The notes beneath the pieces were generated by a model. The model was not told the DNA's origin and did not search any database. It saw only the letters and a program-made list of their open reading frames with translations. The position numbers and the translations under genes were made by a program. DNA of 64,000 nt from Bacteroidales bacterium (lineage in GTDB: Bacteria; Bacteroidota; Bacteroidia; Bacteroidales; UBA932), in the NCBI GenBank assembly GCA_017626355.1, contig JAGAIY010000006.1:47155-111154 (forward strand), read 5' to 3'. Below, in pieces: positions 19,285 through 27,560 of the stretch (position 1 is the stretch's first letter; every line of letters begins with the position of its first letter).

Positions 19285-20726
19285 TGATACAGAAGCGATT
19301 CAAATATAAGATTGAAGAATTGAAGGGGCTGATCAATGAAGATAGTTGGTCAGCCCCTTCAACCCTTTCAGGTGGTGCCGGTCCCGAAGGCCCGACTTTT
19401 CTCGTAGCCGTAAGCGGAGGTATGGACTCCATGTGTCTGGCGGAACTTTTTGTAAGTACATGCGGTTGCGTGGATGTGGCCGTCGCACACTGCAACTTCA
19501 ATCTGAGAGGAGAGGAAAGCGACGGTGATGAAGCGCTTGTCAGAGACTGGGCCGGACAATGGAACCTCCGGCTGCATGTGAACTCCTTTGATACGGTCTC
19601 TTACGCCGCCAGGCACAATATGAGCATCGAGATGGCAGCACGCGAACTTCGCTACTCATGGTTTGCCAGGCTGTGTCTTGAGCATGGATACAGATATGTG
19701 GCTGTGGCCCATCATGCGGACGATAATGCCGAGACCCTGATGCTGAATATGGTAAGAGGTACAGGGCTTAAGGGCCTGACCGGCATGAGTCCGGTTTCGG
19801 ATCTTCCTTGTACTGAAGGACATGTTCCGGCGAAGCTGATCCGCCCTATGCTCGAGTTTTCAAGAAAGCAGATAGAAGGCTTCGTCCTTACCCGTAGGAT
19901 CCCATACAGGAACGACAGTTCCAATTCTTCGGTGGAGTACAGGCGCAACCGTATACGTCATGAAGTCTTTCCTGTTCTGGAGAAGCTCAATCCATCATTT
20001 GTCGCCACGCTTAACAGGGAGATGACCTATCTTTCGGATGCTTCCGACATCGTTGACGACTGGTGCAGAACTGCCGCTGAGACTGTAGTCACCGGTTCCG
20101 ACGGGTGCGGAGGGTTGAGGATATCCGTTTCCCGCCTTCTTTCCTACAGGCAATGGCGTTATCTCCTCTATCATATTCTTGAACCGTACGGGTTCAATTC
20201 TTCCGTTCTTTCTTCTTTGGAAAATCTGTTGGAATCGGACAGGACCATGTCGGGGAAACGTTTCGTTTCAGAAACGCATGAGGTGCGGACGGAAAGGGAC
20301 GTACTGGTTGTGAGCCCTCTGTCGGAAGGCTTTCATGCCGAGGAGGAACTGGTGGTGGAGGAAGCCGGCCTGTACCGTTTCAATGATGTAACCTTTGCTG
20401 TCGAGGTCTGTCCATGGACGGCGGATATGTCTCCTGTTCAGCCGGATGGCGTTCAGATCTTCGATGCGTCCAAGCTGAATTTCCCTCTGACTTTCAGGAC
20501 ATGGAAGCAAGGGGACTGGATAGTGCCTCTCGGTATGCGTGGGAAACGGAAGATAAGTGATATTTTTTCCGACATGAAATATGACGGCGCTGCCAAAAGG
20601 TCTGCTATAGTTCTGGCCGGCACACATGATGACCGGCGTGCAGCGGCTCTTCTCTGGGTCAGAATGGACACTGAATACAAGGTCGATTCCCGGACCCGAT
20701 ATGTTATAAGGATAAGCAGAAGATAA
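19284..20726 (+). CDS. tilS: tRNA(Ile)-lysidine synthetase TilS
   Basis: Converts C34 of tRNA-Ile(CAU) to lysidine, so that it reads AUA codons. 480 residues: N-type ATP pyrophosphatase domain with the P-loop SGGMDS at 44-49, HCNFNLRG after strand 2 and AVAHHADDNAET, then the substrate-binding middle region (SSNSSVEYRRNRIRHEV) and the C-terminal TilS domain with the basic RTWKQGDWIVPLGM-type segment. The start overlaps the preceding stop codon. A transglutaminase-like lipoprotein gene follows after 4 bp. Confidence 0.96.
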   Translation: MIQKRFKYKIEELKGLINEDSWSAPSTLSGGAGPEGPTFLVAVSGGMDSMCLAELFVSTCGCVDVAVAHCNFNLRGEESDGDEALVRDWAGQWNLRLHVNSFDTVSYAARHNMSIEMAARELRYSWFARLCLEHGYRYVAVAHHADDNAETLMLNMVRGTGLKGLTGMSPVSDLPCTEGHVPAKLIRPMLEFSRKQIEGFVLTRRIPYRNDSSNSSVEYRRNRIRHEVFPVLEKLNPSFVATLNREMTYLSDASDIVDDWCRTAAETVVTGSDGCGGLRISVSRLLSYRQWRYLLYHILEPYGFNSSVLSSLENLLESDRTMSGKRFVSETHEVRTERDVLVVSPLSEGFHAEEELVVEEAGLYRFNDVTFAVEVCPWTADMSPVQPDGVQIFDASKLNFPLTFRTWKQGDWIVPLGMRGKRKISDIFSDMKYDGAAKRSAIVLAGTHDDRRAAALLWVRMDTEYKVDSRTRYVIRISRR

Positions 20727-20730
20727 AGAT

Positions 20731-23391
20731 ATGAAAAGAATTGCTGAAGCCTTGCTCTGCATGGCAATGATTCTCGCCGGATGTACGCCGGCCTTCATTC
20801 ATGATAAGGAATATATGGAGGAGGTCCGCAAGGACCTTTCTTCCCGCAGTCAGGTGCTTCAGGCTGCCGGTATCTGTCTGGACAGGATGGAACTCTCTGC
20901 GGACGAAAGGCAGGCGATGGAATTCCTGTATGCCTATATGCCTCTGGGAGACATTGTCAACATGCCTCCGGAATATTATCTGGAGCATTACAGGCTTACT
21001 GAGGAGGCTGTCGGCCAGATGCCTTGGGGAAGAAGCATCCCGGAGCGTGAACTGCGGCATTTCGTCCTGCCGGTAAGGGTCAACAATGAGAGCCTTGACT
21101 CGGCGCGCACAGTGTTTTACCGTGAACTCGCCCCTCGTGTCAGGCATCTTTCCATGTATGATGCCGTTCTGGAGGTGAATCATTGGTGCCATGAAAAGGC
21201 TGTGTATATGCCGTCTGACCGTCGTACCAGTTCGCCGCTTGCAACGGTGAAGACAGCGTACGGCCGCTGCGGCGAGGAATCCACCCTTCTTGTTTCCGCT
21301 CTTCGCTCGGTAGGCATACCTGCGCGTCAGGTCTATACGCCCCGTTGGGCCCATACGGACAGCAACCACGCCTGGGTCGAGGCCTGGGTGGACGGACGCT
21401 GGTATTTTCTCGGAGCCTGCGAGCCTGAGCCTGTGCTGGATCTCGGCTGGTTCAATGCTCCTGCCAGCAGGGGAATGCTTATGCATACCAAGGTGTTCGG
21501 AAGATATGACGGTCCCGAGGAAGTCGTGCTTGAGACTCCGAACTATACGGAAATCAATGTCATAGAACATTATGCCCCACAGTCGGCATCTGTCGGGGTG
21601 ACGGTTACCGATAGGGATGGAAGGCATGTGGAAGGGGCGAAGGTGGATTTCAAGATATATAATTATTCGGAATTCAACAGTGTCGCATTCAAACTGACGG
21701 ATGCGGAGGGAAAGACCTCGCTTACTGCCGGACTCGGAGATATGATGATATATGCGTCAAAGGACGGTCGCTTCGGTTTTGCCAAGGTCACTTATGGAAG
21801 GGACAAGGTGGTGTCCATCGCCCTGGAACATGAGGAGGGCTCGGATATCCCTCATATGGCTATGGAGGTCGTGCCTCCTGTGGAAAACGCCCGGCTTCCG
21901 AAGGTTACGGATGAGCAGAGGGCCGAAAACACCCGTCGTATGGAGTATGAGGATTCTCTCAGAAATGCATATGTAGCCACATTCCTTGACAATGAGGAGG
22001 CGTTGAAGCTGGCGGGTTCATTCGACCGTTCATGTCCTGATCAGGACGGGCGTATGGCAAGGATTCTGGTGGCTTCAAGAGGAAATCATGGTGAGATTGT
22101 TTCATTCATCGAGGAAGCCGCGCAGAAGGATCGCTTGTCTTCAGCCTTGAATATGCTGGAGTCATTGACGGAAAAGGATCTCAGGGATACGCCGAAATAT
22201 GTCCTTGACGACCACCTTTACAATACACCTGACGGTGAATCTTCTGTGGGTCATGTGCTTTGCCCTAGGGTGGATACGGAACTGCTTGCTCCGTACAGGG
22301 CTTATTTCCAGCAGAATATCCCTGAAAGCCTCGTGGCGTCCCTGCAAAAGGATCCTGCCCTGTTTGTGGCATGGTGCAGGGACAACCTGACTCTTCATGA
22401 TGAGATGAGCCTGATGTATGTTCAGCTTGATCCCCGCAGAGTATGGGAGACAAGGCTGGCGGACAGGGGCTCACGGGAGATCTTCTTTGTTGCCGTGTGC
22501 CGCAGTTTTGGGGTTCCGGCCTGGATGGATCCGGTCACAAGGGTCGTTAAGTACATGAATCCGGAAGACAGCAAGGTCTATGACGTGGATTTCGATGCGC
22601 AGGAGCAGGTTATCGCTCCTCAGGGACGCCTGCAGCTCATGTACGAAGAGATACCGCTTCTGGACGACCCTAAGTACAAGACCCATTTCACCTTGTCAAA
22701 GTATGTGGACGGAGGTTTCCGCTTGCAGAATTTCAACGGTACCTGGGCATCTCTCTTCAGGAAACCTAAGGAGATGGACTGCGGTTACTACATGCTCGTG
22801 AGCGGAACGAGAATGTCCGGAGGCAATGTACTTGCTGATGTTCAGTTCTTTACGATAGAGAAGGGCGAGACAGCCTGTGTGGAACTTGTCATGAGGAACT
22901 CCGAAGACCAGCTTCGCGTTATCGGAAGTTTTGACTCCGAGATGAAGTATATGTCATTGGACGGTGTCCCTTCTGATGATGCTGTAGCTTCCGCATCGGA
23001 GGCTTCGGTGCTGTCGGTGACCGGACGAGGATATTTTGCCGTAGCTCTTGTGGACTATGGGACGGAGCCCGTCAATCATGCCTTCATGGATATTTCTGCG
23101 GTGGCTTCGCAGCTTGAGGAGTGGGGGAGACCTCTTCTGGTCATCTTCGCTACTGAGGAAGACTGCAGAAAGTTCCGTGGCGAACATTTCAGCCTTCCGT
23201 CTACTGTCAGATATGGTATCGACAAGGACGGAGTCATGAGGAAGAGCATTGCACGCGAAATGAAGCTCGAGGGCGACGGAGCCCTGCCTCTGATTCTTGT
23301 CGCAGATACATTCAACAGGGTAGTGTTCTTCTCGCAAGGTTACAGCATCGGCCTTGGAGAACGGCTTGTAAAGACTTCCAAGGCCCTTTAG
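20731..23391 (+). CDS. Transglutaminase-like domain lipoprotein
   Basis: 886-residue lipoprotein (lipobox LAGC, lipidated C18). After about 120 residues comes a transglutaminase/papain-like domain with nucleophile C180 in GRCGEES and H213 in SNHAWVEAW. At the position expected for the third catalytic residue I see GACEPE (C230-E231) rather than Asp. The rest holds an Ig-like domain (about 290-375) and a long C-terminal region with further beta modules. Bacteroidales have related exported proteins; cross-linking or peptidase activity is not established. Its 3' end overlaps the converging cutC by 4 bp. Confidence 0.8.
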   Translation: MKRIAEALLCMAMILAGCTPAFIHDKEYMEEVRKDLSSRSQVLQAAGICLDRMELSADERQAMEFLYAYMPLGDIVNMPPEYYLEHYRLTEEAVGQMPWGRSIPERELRHFVLPVRVNNESLDSARTVFYRELAPRVRHLSMYDAVLEVNHWCHEKAVYMPSDRRTSSPLATVKTAYGRCGEESTLLVSALRSVGIPARQVYTPRWAHTDSNHAWVEAWVDGRWYFLGACEPEPVLDLGWFNAPASRGMLMHTKVFGRYDGPEEVVLETPNYTEINVIEHYAPQSASVGVTVTDRDGRHVEGAKVDFKIYNYSEFNSVAFKLTDAEGKTSLTAGLGDMMIYASKDGRFGFAKVTYGRDKVVSIALEHEEGSDIPHMAMEVVPPVENARLPKVTDEQRAENTRRMEYEDSLRNAYVATFLDNEEALKLAGSFDRSCPDQDGRMARILVASRGNHGEIVSFIEEAAQKDRLSSALNMLESLTEKDLRDTPKYVLDDHLYNTPDGESSVGHVLCPRVDTELLAPYRAYFQQNIPESLVASLQKDPALFVAWCRDNLTLHDEMSLMYVQLDPRRVWETRLADRGSREIFFVAVCRSFGVPAWMDPVTRVVKYMNPEDSKVYDVDFDAQEQVIAPQGRLQLMYEEIPLLDDPKYKTHFTLSKYVDGGFRLQNFNGTWASLFRKPKEMDCGYYMLVSGTRMSGGNVLADVQFFTIEKGETACVELVMRNSEDQLRVIGSFDSEMKYMSLDGVPSDDAVASASEASVLSVTGRGYFAVALVDYGTEPVNHAFMDISAVASQLEEWGRPLLVIFATEEDCRKFRGEHFSLPSTVRYGIDKDGVMRKSIAREMKLEGDGALPLILVADTFNRVVFFSQGYSIGLGERLVKTSKAL

Positions 23392-24119
23392 CCCAGCCTT
23401 GCAATAGTTGCAGCGACCCTTCGGGCGGTAGTGACTGCCGTTTCGTAAGGGTCTTCTTCCGTACCCATGACTACAAGAGGATTGCGGAATTTCATGCCGC
23501 TTCTTGCAGTTTCCCTTGCAGAAAAGTGGAACTCTCTGGCTCCTGTGATCTCAGCAATGTCTCTGATGTTGTTCTCCCTGATTCCGCATCCGGGCATTAT
23601 TATTATCCTGTCTGAAGCCTTCCGGACCAGTTCCGCTATATTCCGCACTCCTTCATAGGCCGTGGGCCTGCATCCCGAGGTAAGGATACGTACGCATCCA
23701 AGTCTTATGATGTCCTCCATGGCTTTGAACGGGTCGGCTGTGTGGTCAAAGGCACGGTGGAATGTCACCGGCGTATCTCCTGCGGCCTCCATCAGCATGG
23801 ACATGGCAGGCATGTCGACCTTGCCTTCGGGGGTGAGACAACCGAACACGAGACCGTCGGCACCGAGCTCCTTTGCGGTCATTATGTCATGTCTCATCTG
23901 GCTCAGTTCGTTCTCAGAATACAGGAAATCGCCTCCTCTTGGTCTTATTATGACATTGAGCCCTATTTCAATGCTCTCTCGGGCGATGCGTATCATACCA
24001 TAAGAAGGAGTTGTGCCGCCTTCGGGTATTCCGGCGCACAACTCCACTCTGTCCGCGCCACCTTCCTGTGCAGCGATGCAGCTGTCGACTGAATTGGCGC
24101 ATATTTCAAATCTGTACAT
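23388..24119 (-). CDS. cutC: CutC-family protein
   Basis: 243-residue cytoplasmic TIM-barrel protein with family motifs at the N-terminus (EICANSVDSCIAA, GGADRVELC), IRPRGGDFLYS, VTFHRAFD and ILTSG. CutC was named for copper homeostasis in E. coli, but its biochemical role is uncertain. The ATG overlaps the sppA stop by one base (TAATG), so it is probably translated with sppA as a two-gene operon. The stop overlaps the converging transglutaminase-like gene. Confidence 0.93.
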   Translation of the reverse strand: MYRFEICANSVDSCIAAQEGGADRVELCAGIPEGGTTPSYGMIRIARESIEIGLNVIIRPRGGDFLYSENELSQMRHDIMTAKELGADGLVFGCLTPEGKVDMPAMSMLMEAAGDTPVTFHRAFDHTADPFKAMEDIIRLGCVRILTSGCRPTAYEGVRNIAELVRKASDRIIIMPGCGIRENNIRDIAEITGAREFHFSARETARSGMKFRNPLVVMGTEEDPYETAVTTARRVAATIARLG

Positions 24120-25900
24120 TACTTCAGTATTATCTCGTAAGGGATCCTTGCATATGCCTTGCCTGCTTCAGCGTCGGCGCAGCTTCTGAAAGCCTCCTCC
24201 ACATCTTCAAGAGCGGTGCCTTTGAAAAGGGCTTCCTTTGAACCGCCGAATTCCTCAAGCAGCAGGTCAAGTGTAGTCATAGGCTTAGGGAACTCTACGA
24301 TCTGCACGTCCTGAGGGCCTGCTACGCCGTCAATCATCATGGTTGCGTAATTCACGGCATCTTCGATCGTTCCGATCTGGTCGACGAGACCGATTCCGAG
24401 GGCCTCGGCACCTGTCCATACGCGTCCCTGTGCTATTTCATCCACAGCTTCCACGGTCATGTCCCTGCCTTCAGCCACGAGCTCGGTGAACTTGCCGTAT
24501 ATCTTCTCCACCGATGCCTGCATGTAGGCTGTCTCCTGAGGATCAAGGGCCCTCATGCCGCTCATCATGTCCGCATGCCTGTTCGAGTTGACCGGTGTTA
24601 TATGTACGTGAAGCTTTTCGTTCACTGTCTTGCTCAGGTCAGGAATCATGCTGAATACGCCGATGGAGCCGGTGAGCGTGGTCGCATTTGAAAAAATGTA
24701 ATCCGAATTCGCTGAAATCCAGTATCCGCCGGATGCTGCATACGAACCATAGGATGCTATCACAGGTCTGTCGGCTCTGAGGAGGTCAAGCTCTGCCTTG
24801 ATCTTCTCGGATGCAAGTACGCTTCCTCCCGGAGAATTGACTCGGAGAACCACAGCCTTGACGGTTGAATCCTTGCGGACATCCGCAATTATCTTTGCGA
24901 ACCTGTCTCCGGCAACCTGCTGCTTCTCGTTTCCGTCCACGATATTGCCTTCCGCATAGATTACAGCCACCTTGTTCTTTGCCTTGTAGTTCACTGTATT
25001 CTTCAGCTTGGCATAGTCCTGAAGCGAAATGCTCTGGATGTTCTCGTATCTGTCTGTCACATAGAGGTCAGCAAGCTGGCTTCTGAGTTGTTCGCGGGTA
25101 AGGAGTTCATCCACAAGACCCTTGTTGAGGAAGTCTTCAGGGAAGTTCAGCTCGAGATTGTCAAGCATGGCGTTGAGGTCCTCGACAGAAATTCCGCGTG
25201 ATGCGGCGATCTCTCCTGCAAGGTTCTCCCAGATGGAATCCACCATGGCCTCGTTCTGCTCCAGATTCTCCTTGCTTGCAGAACTTCTTATGTACATCTC
25301 GCCGGCAGACTTGTATTTTCCGTGGCGGATGAGCTGCATGTTGACTCCGAGCTTGTCAAGGATGTCCTTGAGGAAGATGAGCTGGGACGAAATGCCGCTG
25401 AAGGTGTTGATGGCTCCGTCATGCGGTGTCATGTATATCTTGTCTGCAACAGAGGCCAGATAGTAGCTTCCGTTGCTTGGGCTCTCGGTGTAGGCTACGA
25501 TGGCCTTGCCGCTTGTCTCGCGGAATCTCTTCAGAGCCTTTCTGAATTCTTCGCTGTGTGCGAACTGGCCGCTCATTCCGTCAGGCTTCATGTATATGAA
25601 CTTCACGGCAGGGTCGGTAGCTGCAGCATTTATTGCGTTGATGGCGCTTCTTATACCTACCGGGGTAAGTGTCTGACCTCCTGAACTGAGCTTCTCAAGC
25701 GGATCAGACTCTGTTGTCTGTTCGGCGAGAACCATTGTTGACATATCTATTGTAAGTATCCCCTCGCGAGGCATTACAGGCTGTGAATCACCTGCTGAAG
25801 CCAAGGCGCCGATAACGGCGAACATGAGGAACAAGGCGACGAAACCGAACAGGAAAAGTCCGGCAATAGTCGCAAGGGTCATCTTGATGAAATCTTTCAT
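24119..25900 (-). CDS. sppA: Signal peptide peptidase SppA, 67-kDa type
   Basis: Membrane-anchored serine protease that degrades cleaved signal peptides. 593 residues, the long form with two tandem S49 domains. An N-terminal membrane segment (about 7-36) anchors it; the lysine of the Ser-Lys dyad lies in HGKYKSAGE in the first repeat and the serine in TTLTGSIGVF in the second. It is followed directly by cutC with a TAATG overlap. The ATG at 25900 leaves a 91-bp divergent gap to tRNA-Gln; I see no convincing -7 element for sppA there. Confidence 0.95.
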   Translation of the reverse strand: MKDFIKMTLATIAGLFLFGFVALFLMFAVIGALASAGDSQPVMPREGILTIDMSTMVLAEQTTESDPLEKLSSGGQTLTPVGIRSAINAINAAATDPAVKFIYMKPDGMSGQFAHSEEFRKALKRFRETSGKAIVAYTESPSNGSYYLASVADKIYMTPHDGAINTFSGISSQLIFLKDILDKLGVNMQLIRHGKYKSAGEMYIRSSASKENLEQNEAMVDSIWENLAGEIAASRGISVEDLNAMLDNLELNFPEDFLNKGLVDELLTREQLRSQLADLYVTDRYENIQSISLQDYAKLKNTVNYKAKNKVAVIYAEGNIVDGNEKQQVAGDRFAKIIADVRKDSTVKAVVLRVNSPGGSVLASEKIKAELDLLRADRPVIASYGSYAASGGYWISANSDYIFSNATTLTGSIGVFSMIPDLSKTVNEKLHVHITPVNSNRHADMMSGMRALDPQETAYMQASVEKIYGKFTELVAEGRDMTVEAVDEIAQGRVWTGAEALGIGLVDQIGTIEDAVNYATMMIDGVAGPQDVQIVEFPKPMTTLDLLLEEFGGSKEALFKGTALEDVEEAFRSCADAEAGKAYARIPYEIILK

Positions 25901-25973
25901 AGCATTATATTTTAATTAAGTCCGGTTTTGACATAAATCGTACAAATTTAACAAAAATCCCGAAAATTAATCC

Positions 25974-25981
25974 TATCTTTG
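25974..25981 (+). promoter_or_regulatory. -7 element for tRNA-Gln
   Basis: TATCTTTG ends 10 nt before the mature tRNA 5' end, so the primary transcript should have only a few extra nucleotides. A -33 TTTG/TTG at the usual spacing is not clear. Confidence 0.65.
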
Positions 25982-25991
25982 CACGCGGAAT

Positions 25992-26062
25992 TGAGGTATG
26001 GTGTAATGGTAGCACTAGGGATTTTGGTTCCCTCTGTCCAGGTTCGAATCCTGGTATCTCAA
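25992..26062 (+). tRNA. tRNA-Gln (anticodon TTG)
   Basis: 71-nt cloverleaf: acceptor TGAGGTA pairs with TATCTCA (one G-T pair), a 5-bp anticodon stem AGGGA/TCCCT encloses the loop TTTTGGT with anticodon TTG, and the T arm has GGTTCGAATCC. CCA is not encoded. It sits between divergent sppA and its own terminator. Confidence 0.97.
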
Positions 26063-26066
26063 CCTC

Positions 26067-26090
26067 AGCCTGCTTCGTGCAGGCTTTTTT
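26067..26090 (+). terminator. Intrinsic terminator of tRNA-Gln
   Basis: AGCCTGC/GCAGGCT stem with loop TTCGT followed by a run of T (26085-26090), 4 nt after the tRNA. Confidence 0.85.
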
Positions 26091-26093
26091 CGT

Positions 26094-26131
26094 AATCAGG
26101 CCGGCTCAGAAAGTTCTGAACCGGCCTGATT
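26094..26131. terminator. Hairpin downstream of guaA
   Basis: An 11-bp outer stem (26094-26104 with 26121-26131) and a 6-bp inner stem (TCAGAA/TTCTGA) separated by one mismatch. It lies 20 bp past the guaA stop, but no T-run follows on the guaA strand, so it may be a weak terminator or an RNA 3'-end stabiliser. Confidence 0.55.
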
Positions 26132-26151
26132 TATTTCGTGAAGCGGGATCT

Positions 26152-27459
26152 TTACTCCCACTCGATAGTTGCAGACGGCTTTGGTGAGAGATCGTAGCAG
26201 ACGCGGTTCACGTTAGGAACTTCTGCAAGGATACGGTCGGTGATCTTGAGGAGGATCGGCCAGTCGATCTGCTCGATAGAGGCTGTCATCGCATCGATTG
26301 TGTTCACGGCGCGGATGATTACCGGCCAGTCATATGAACGTGCATTGTTGCGTACGCCTACTGACTTGAAGTCCGGAACGACAGTGAAGTACTGCCAAAC
26401 CTTCTTGTCGAGACCTGCAGCTGCAAATTCCTCGCGGAGGATTGCATCAGCCTCGCGGAGAGAGTGGAGACGGTCACGTGTGATAGCTCCGAGGCAACGT
26501 ACTCCGAGGCCCGGACCCGGGAACGGCTGACGATATACCATCTCGTATGGAAGACCGAGCTCTACACCGCAGGCGCGTACCTCGTCCTTGAAGAGCTGCT
26601 TGAGAGGCTCAACGAGTTCGAACTGAAGATCCTCAGGAAGACCGCCTACGTTGTGGTGTGACTTCACCATCTTTGCAGTCTTTGTACCGCTCTCCACGAT
26701 GTCCGGATAGATTGTACCCTGACCGAGGAAATCGATGCCGTCGAGCTTGCGTGCCTCCTCTTCGAATACACGGATGAACTCTCCGCCGATGATCTTTCTC
26801 TTCTGCTCAGGATCTGCCACGCCTTCAAGAAGACCGAGGAAACGGTCGGTTGCATCTACGTAGATGAGGTTTGCGCTGAGCTGGTTCCTGAATACCTCCA
26901 CTACATTCTCAGACTCGCCCTTGCGCATGAGACCGTGGTTTACATGTACGCATACGAGGTTGTCACCGATAGCCTTGAGAAGAAGGGCAGCCACAACAGA
27001 GCTGTCGACACCGCCTGAAAGGGCGAGGAGAACCTTTCTGTCGCCGACCTGCCTGCGTACAAGCTCGATCTGGTCAGCTACGAAGTTCTTCATGTTCCAG
27101 TTTGCCTCTGCCTTGCATGTGTCGAAAACGAAACTTCTGACCGCTTCCTTTACAGCTTCCTCGTCATTGCCGAACTGAGGGAGCTTCACCTCGCAAAGAG
27201 CTTTGTCGTGACCGGCTGACATTACAGGGAAACCTGCTTCGTAGATTTCTGGAAGAACATCGATGGCAACGCCGTCGATGACATTGTTAGGGCCACCGTT
27301 GATGATGATTCCCTTTACGTTAGGAAGAGCCTTGAGCTCCTGTGCGGTAATGTCATGTGGGTAGATCTCGCTGTATACACCCAATGCGCGGATTGCCCTG
27401 GCTACCACTGTGTTCTCGTGGCTTCCAAGGTCAAGGATGACGATCATGTCCTGTTTCAT
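26152..27459 (-). CDS. guaA: GMP synthase with degenerate, shortened glutaminase domain
   Basis: Makes GMP from XMP, ATP and an amino donor. The ATP pyrophosphatase domain is complete: P-loop SGGVDSS at 148-154, HVNHGLMRKGE, the QGTIYPDIVES segment and the C-terminal dimerisation domain ending KPSATIEWE. The N-terminal class I glutaminase domain is not: the protein has 435 residues against the usual 505-525. Where GICYG should stand it reads FPVMSAGHDKA (77-87), with no nucleophilic Cys, and the following 70 or so residues, normally holding the catalytic His-Glu, are missing. ATG 27459 is chosen because the -7 element at 27490-27497 overlaps the earlier in-frame ATG. It is probably ammonia-dependent, or needs a separate glutaminase. 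Confidence 0.93.
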   Translation of the reverse strand: MKQDMIVILDLGSHENTVVARAIRALGVYSEIYPHDITAQELKALPNVKGIIINGGPNNVIDGVAIDVLPEIYEAGFPVMSAGHDKALCEVKLPQFGNDEEAVKEAVRSFVFDTCKAEANWNMKNFVADQIELVRRQVGDRKVLLALSGGVDSSVVAALLLKAIGDNLVCVHVNHGLMRKGESENVVEVFRNQLSANLIYVDATDRFLGLLEGVADPEQKRKIIGGEFIRVFEEEARKLDGIDFLGQGTIYPDIVESGTKTAKMVKSHHNVGGLPEDLQFELVEPLKQLFKDEVRACGVELGLPYEMVYRQPFPGPGLGVRCLGAITRDRLHSLREADAILREEFAAAGLDKKVWQYFTVVPDFKSVGVRNNARSYDWPVIIRAVNTIDAMTASIEQIDWPILLKITDRILAEVPNVNRVCYDLSPKPSATIEWE

Positions 27460-27489
27460 ATACTTATCTGTTATTTGAAAATTTCCGCG

Positions 27490-27497
27490 CAAATATA
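27490..27497 (-). promoter_or_regulatory. -7 element for guaA
   Basis: TATATTTG on the minus strand, with start expected near 27483. It covers the first in-frame ATG (27492), which supports translation from 27459. No clear -33 TTTG. Confidence 0.65.
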
Positions 27498-27560
27498 GTA
27501 TAAATCACTTTATACGCGATTAGTTTTTTTTATTTTTTTTATGGTGCTTTCTGCCGTATG

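Noticed and set aside
20704-21627. 307-codon minus-strand frame opposite the transglutaminase-like gene
   Set aside because: Antisense to a gene with clear catalytic motifs; its own translation has no recognisable domain or signal.
26152-27459. Assembly error or frameshift as the cause of the short guaA
   Set aside because: The frame is continuous and the altered residues around the gap are themselves protein-like; a single indel would not produce this. An in-frame deletion artefact cannot be excluded without reads.
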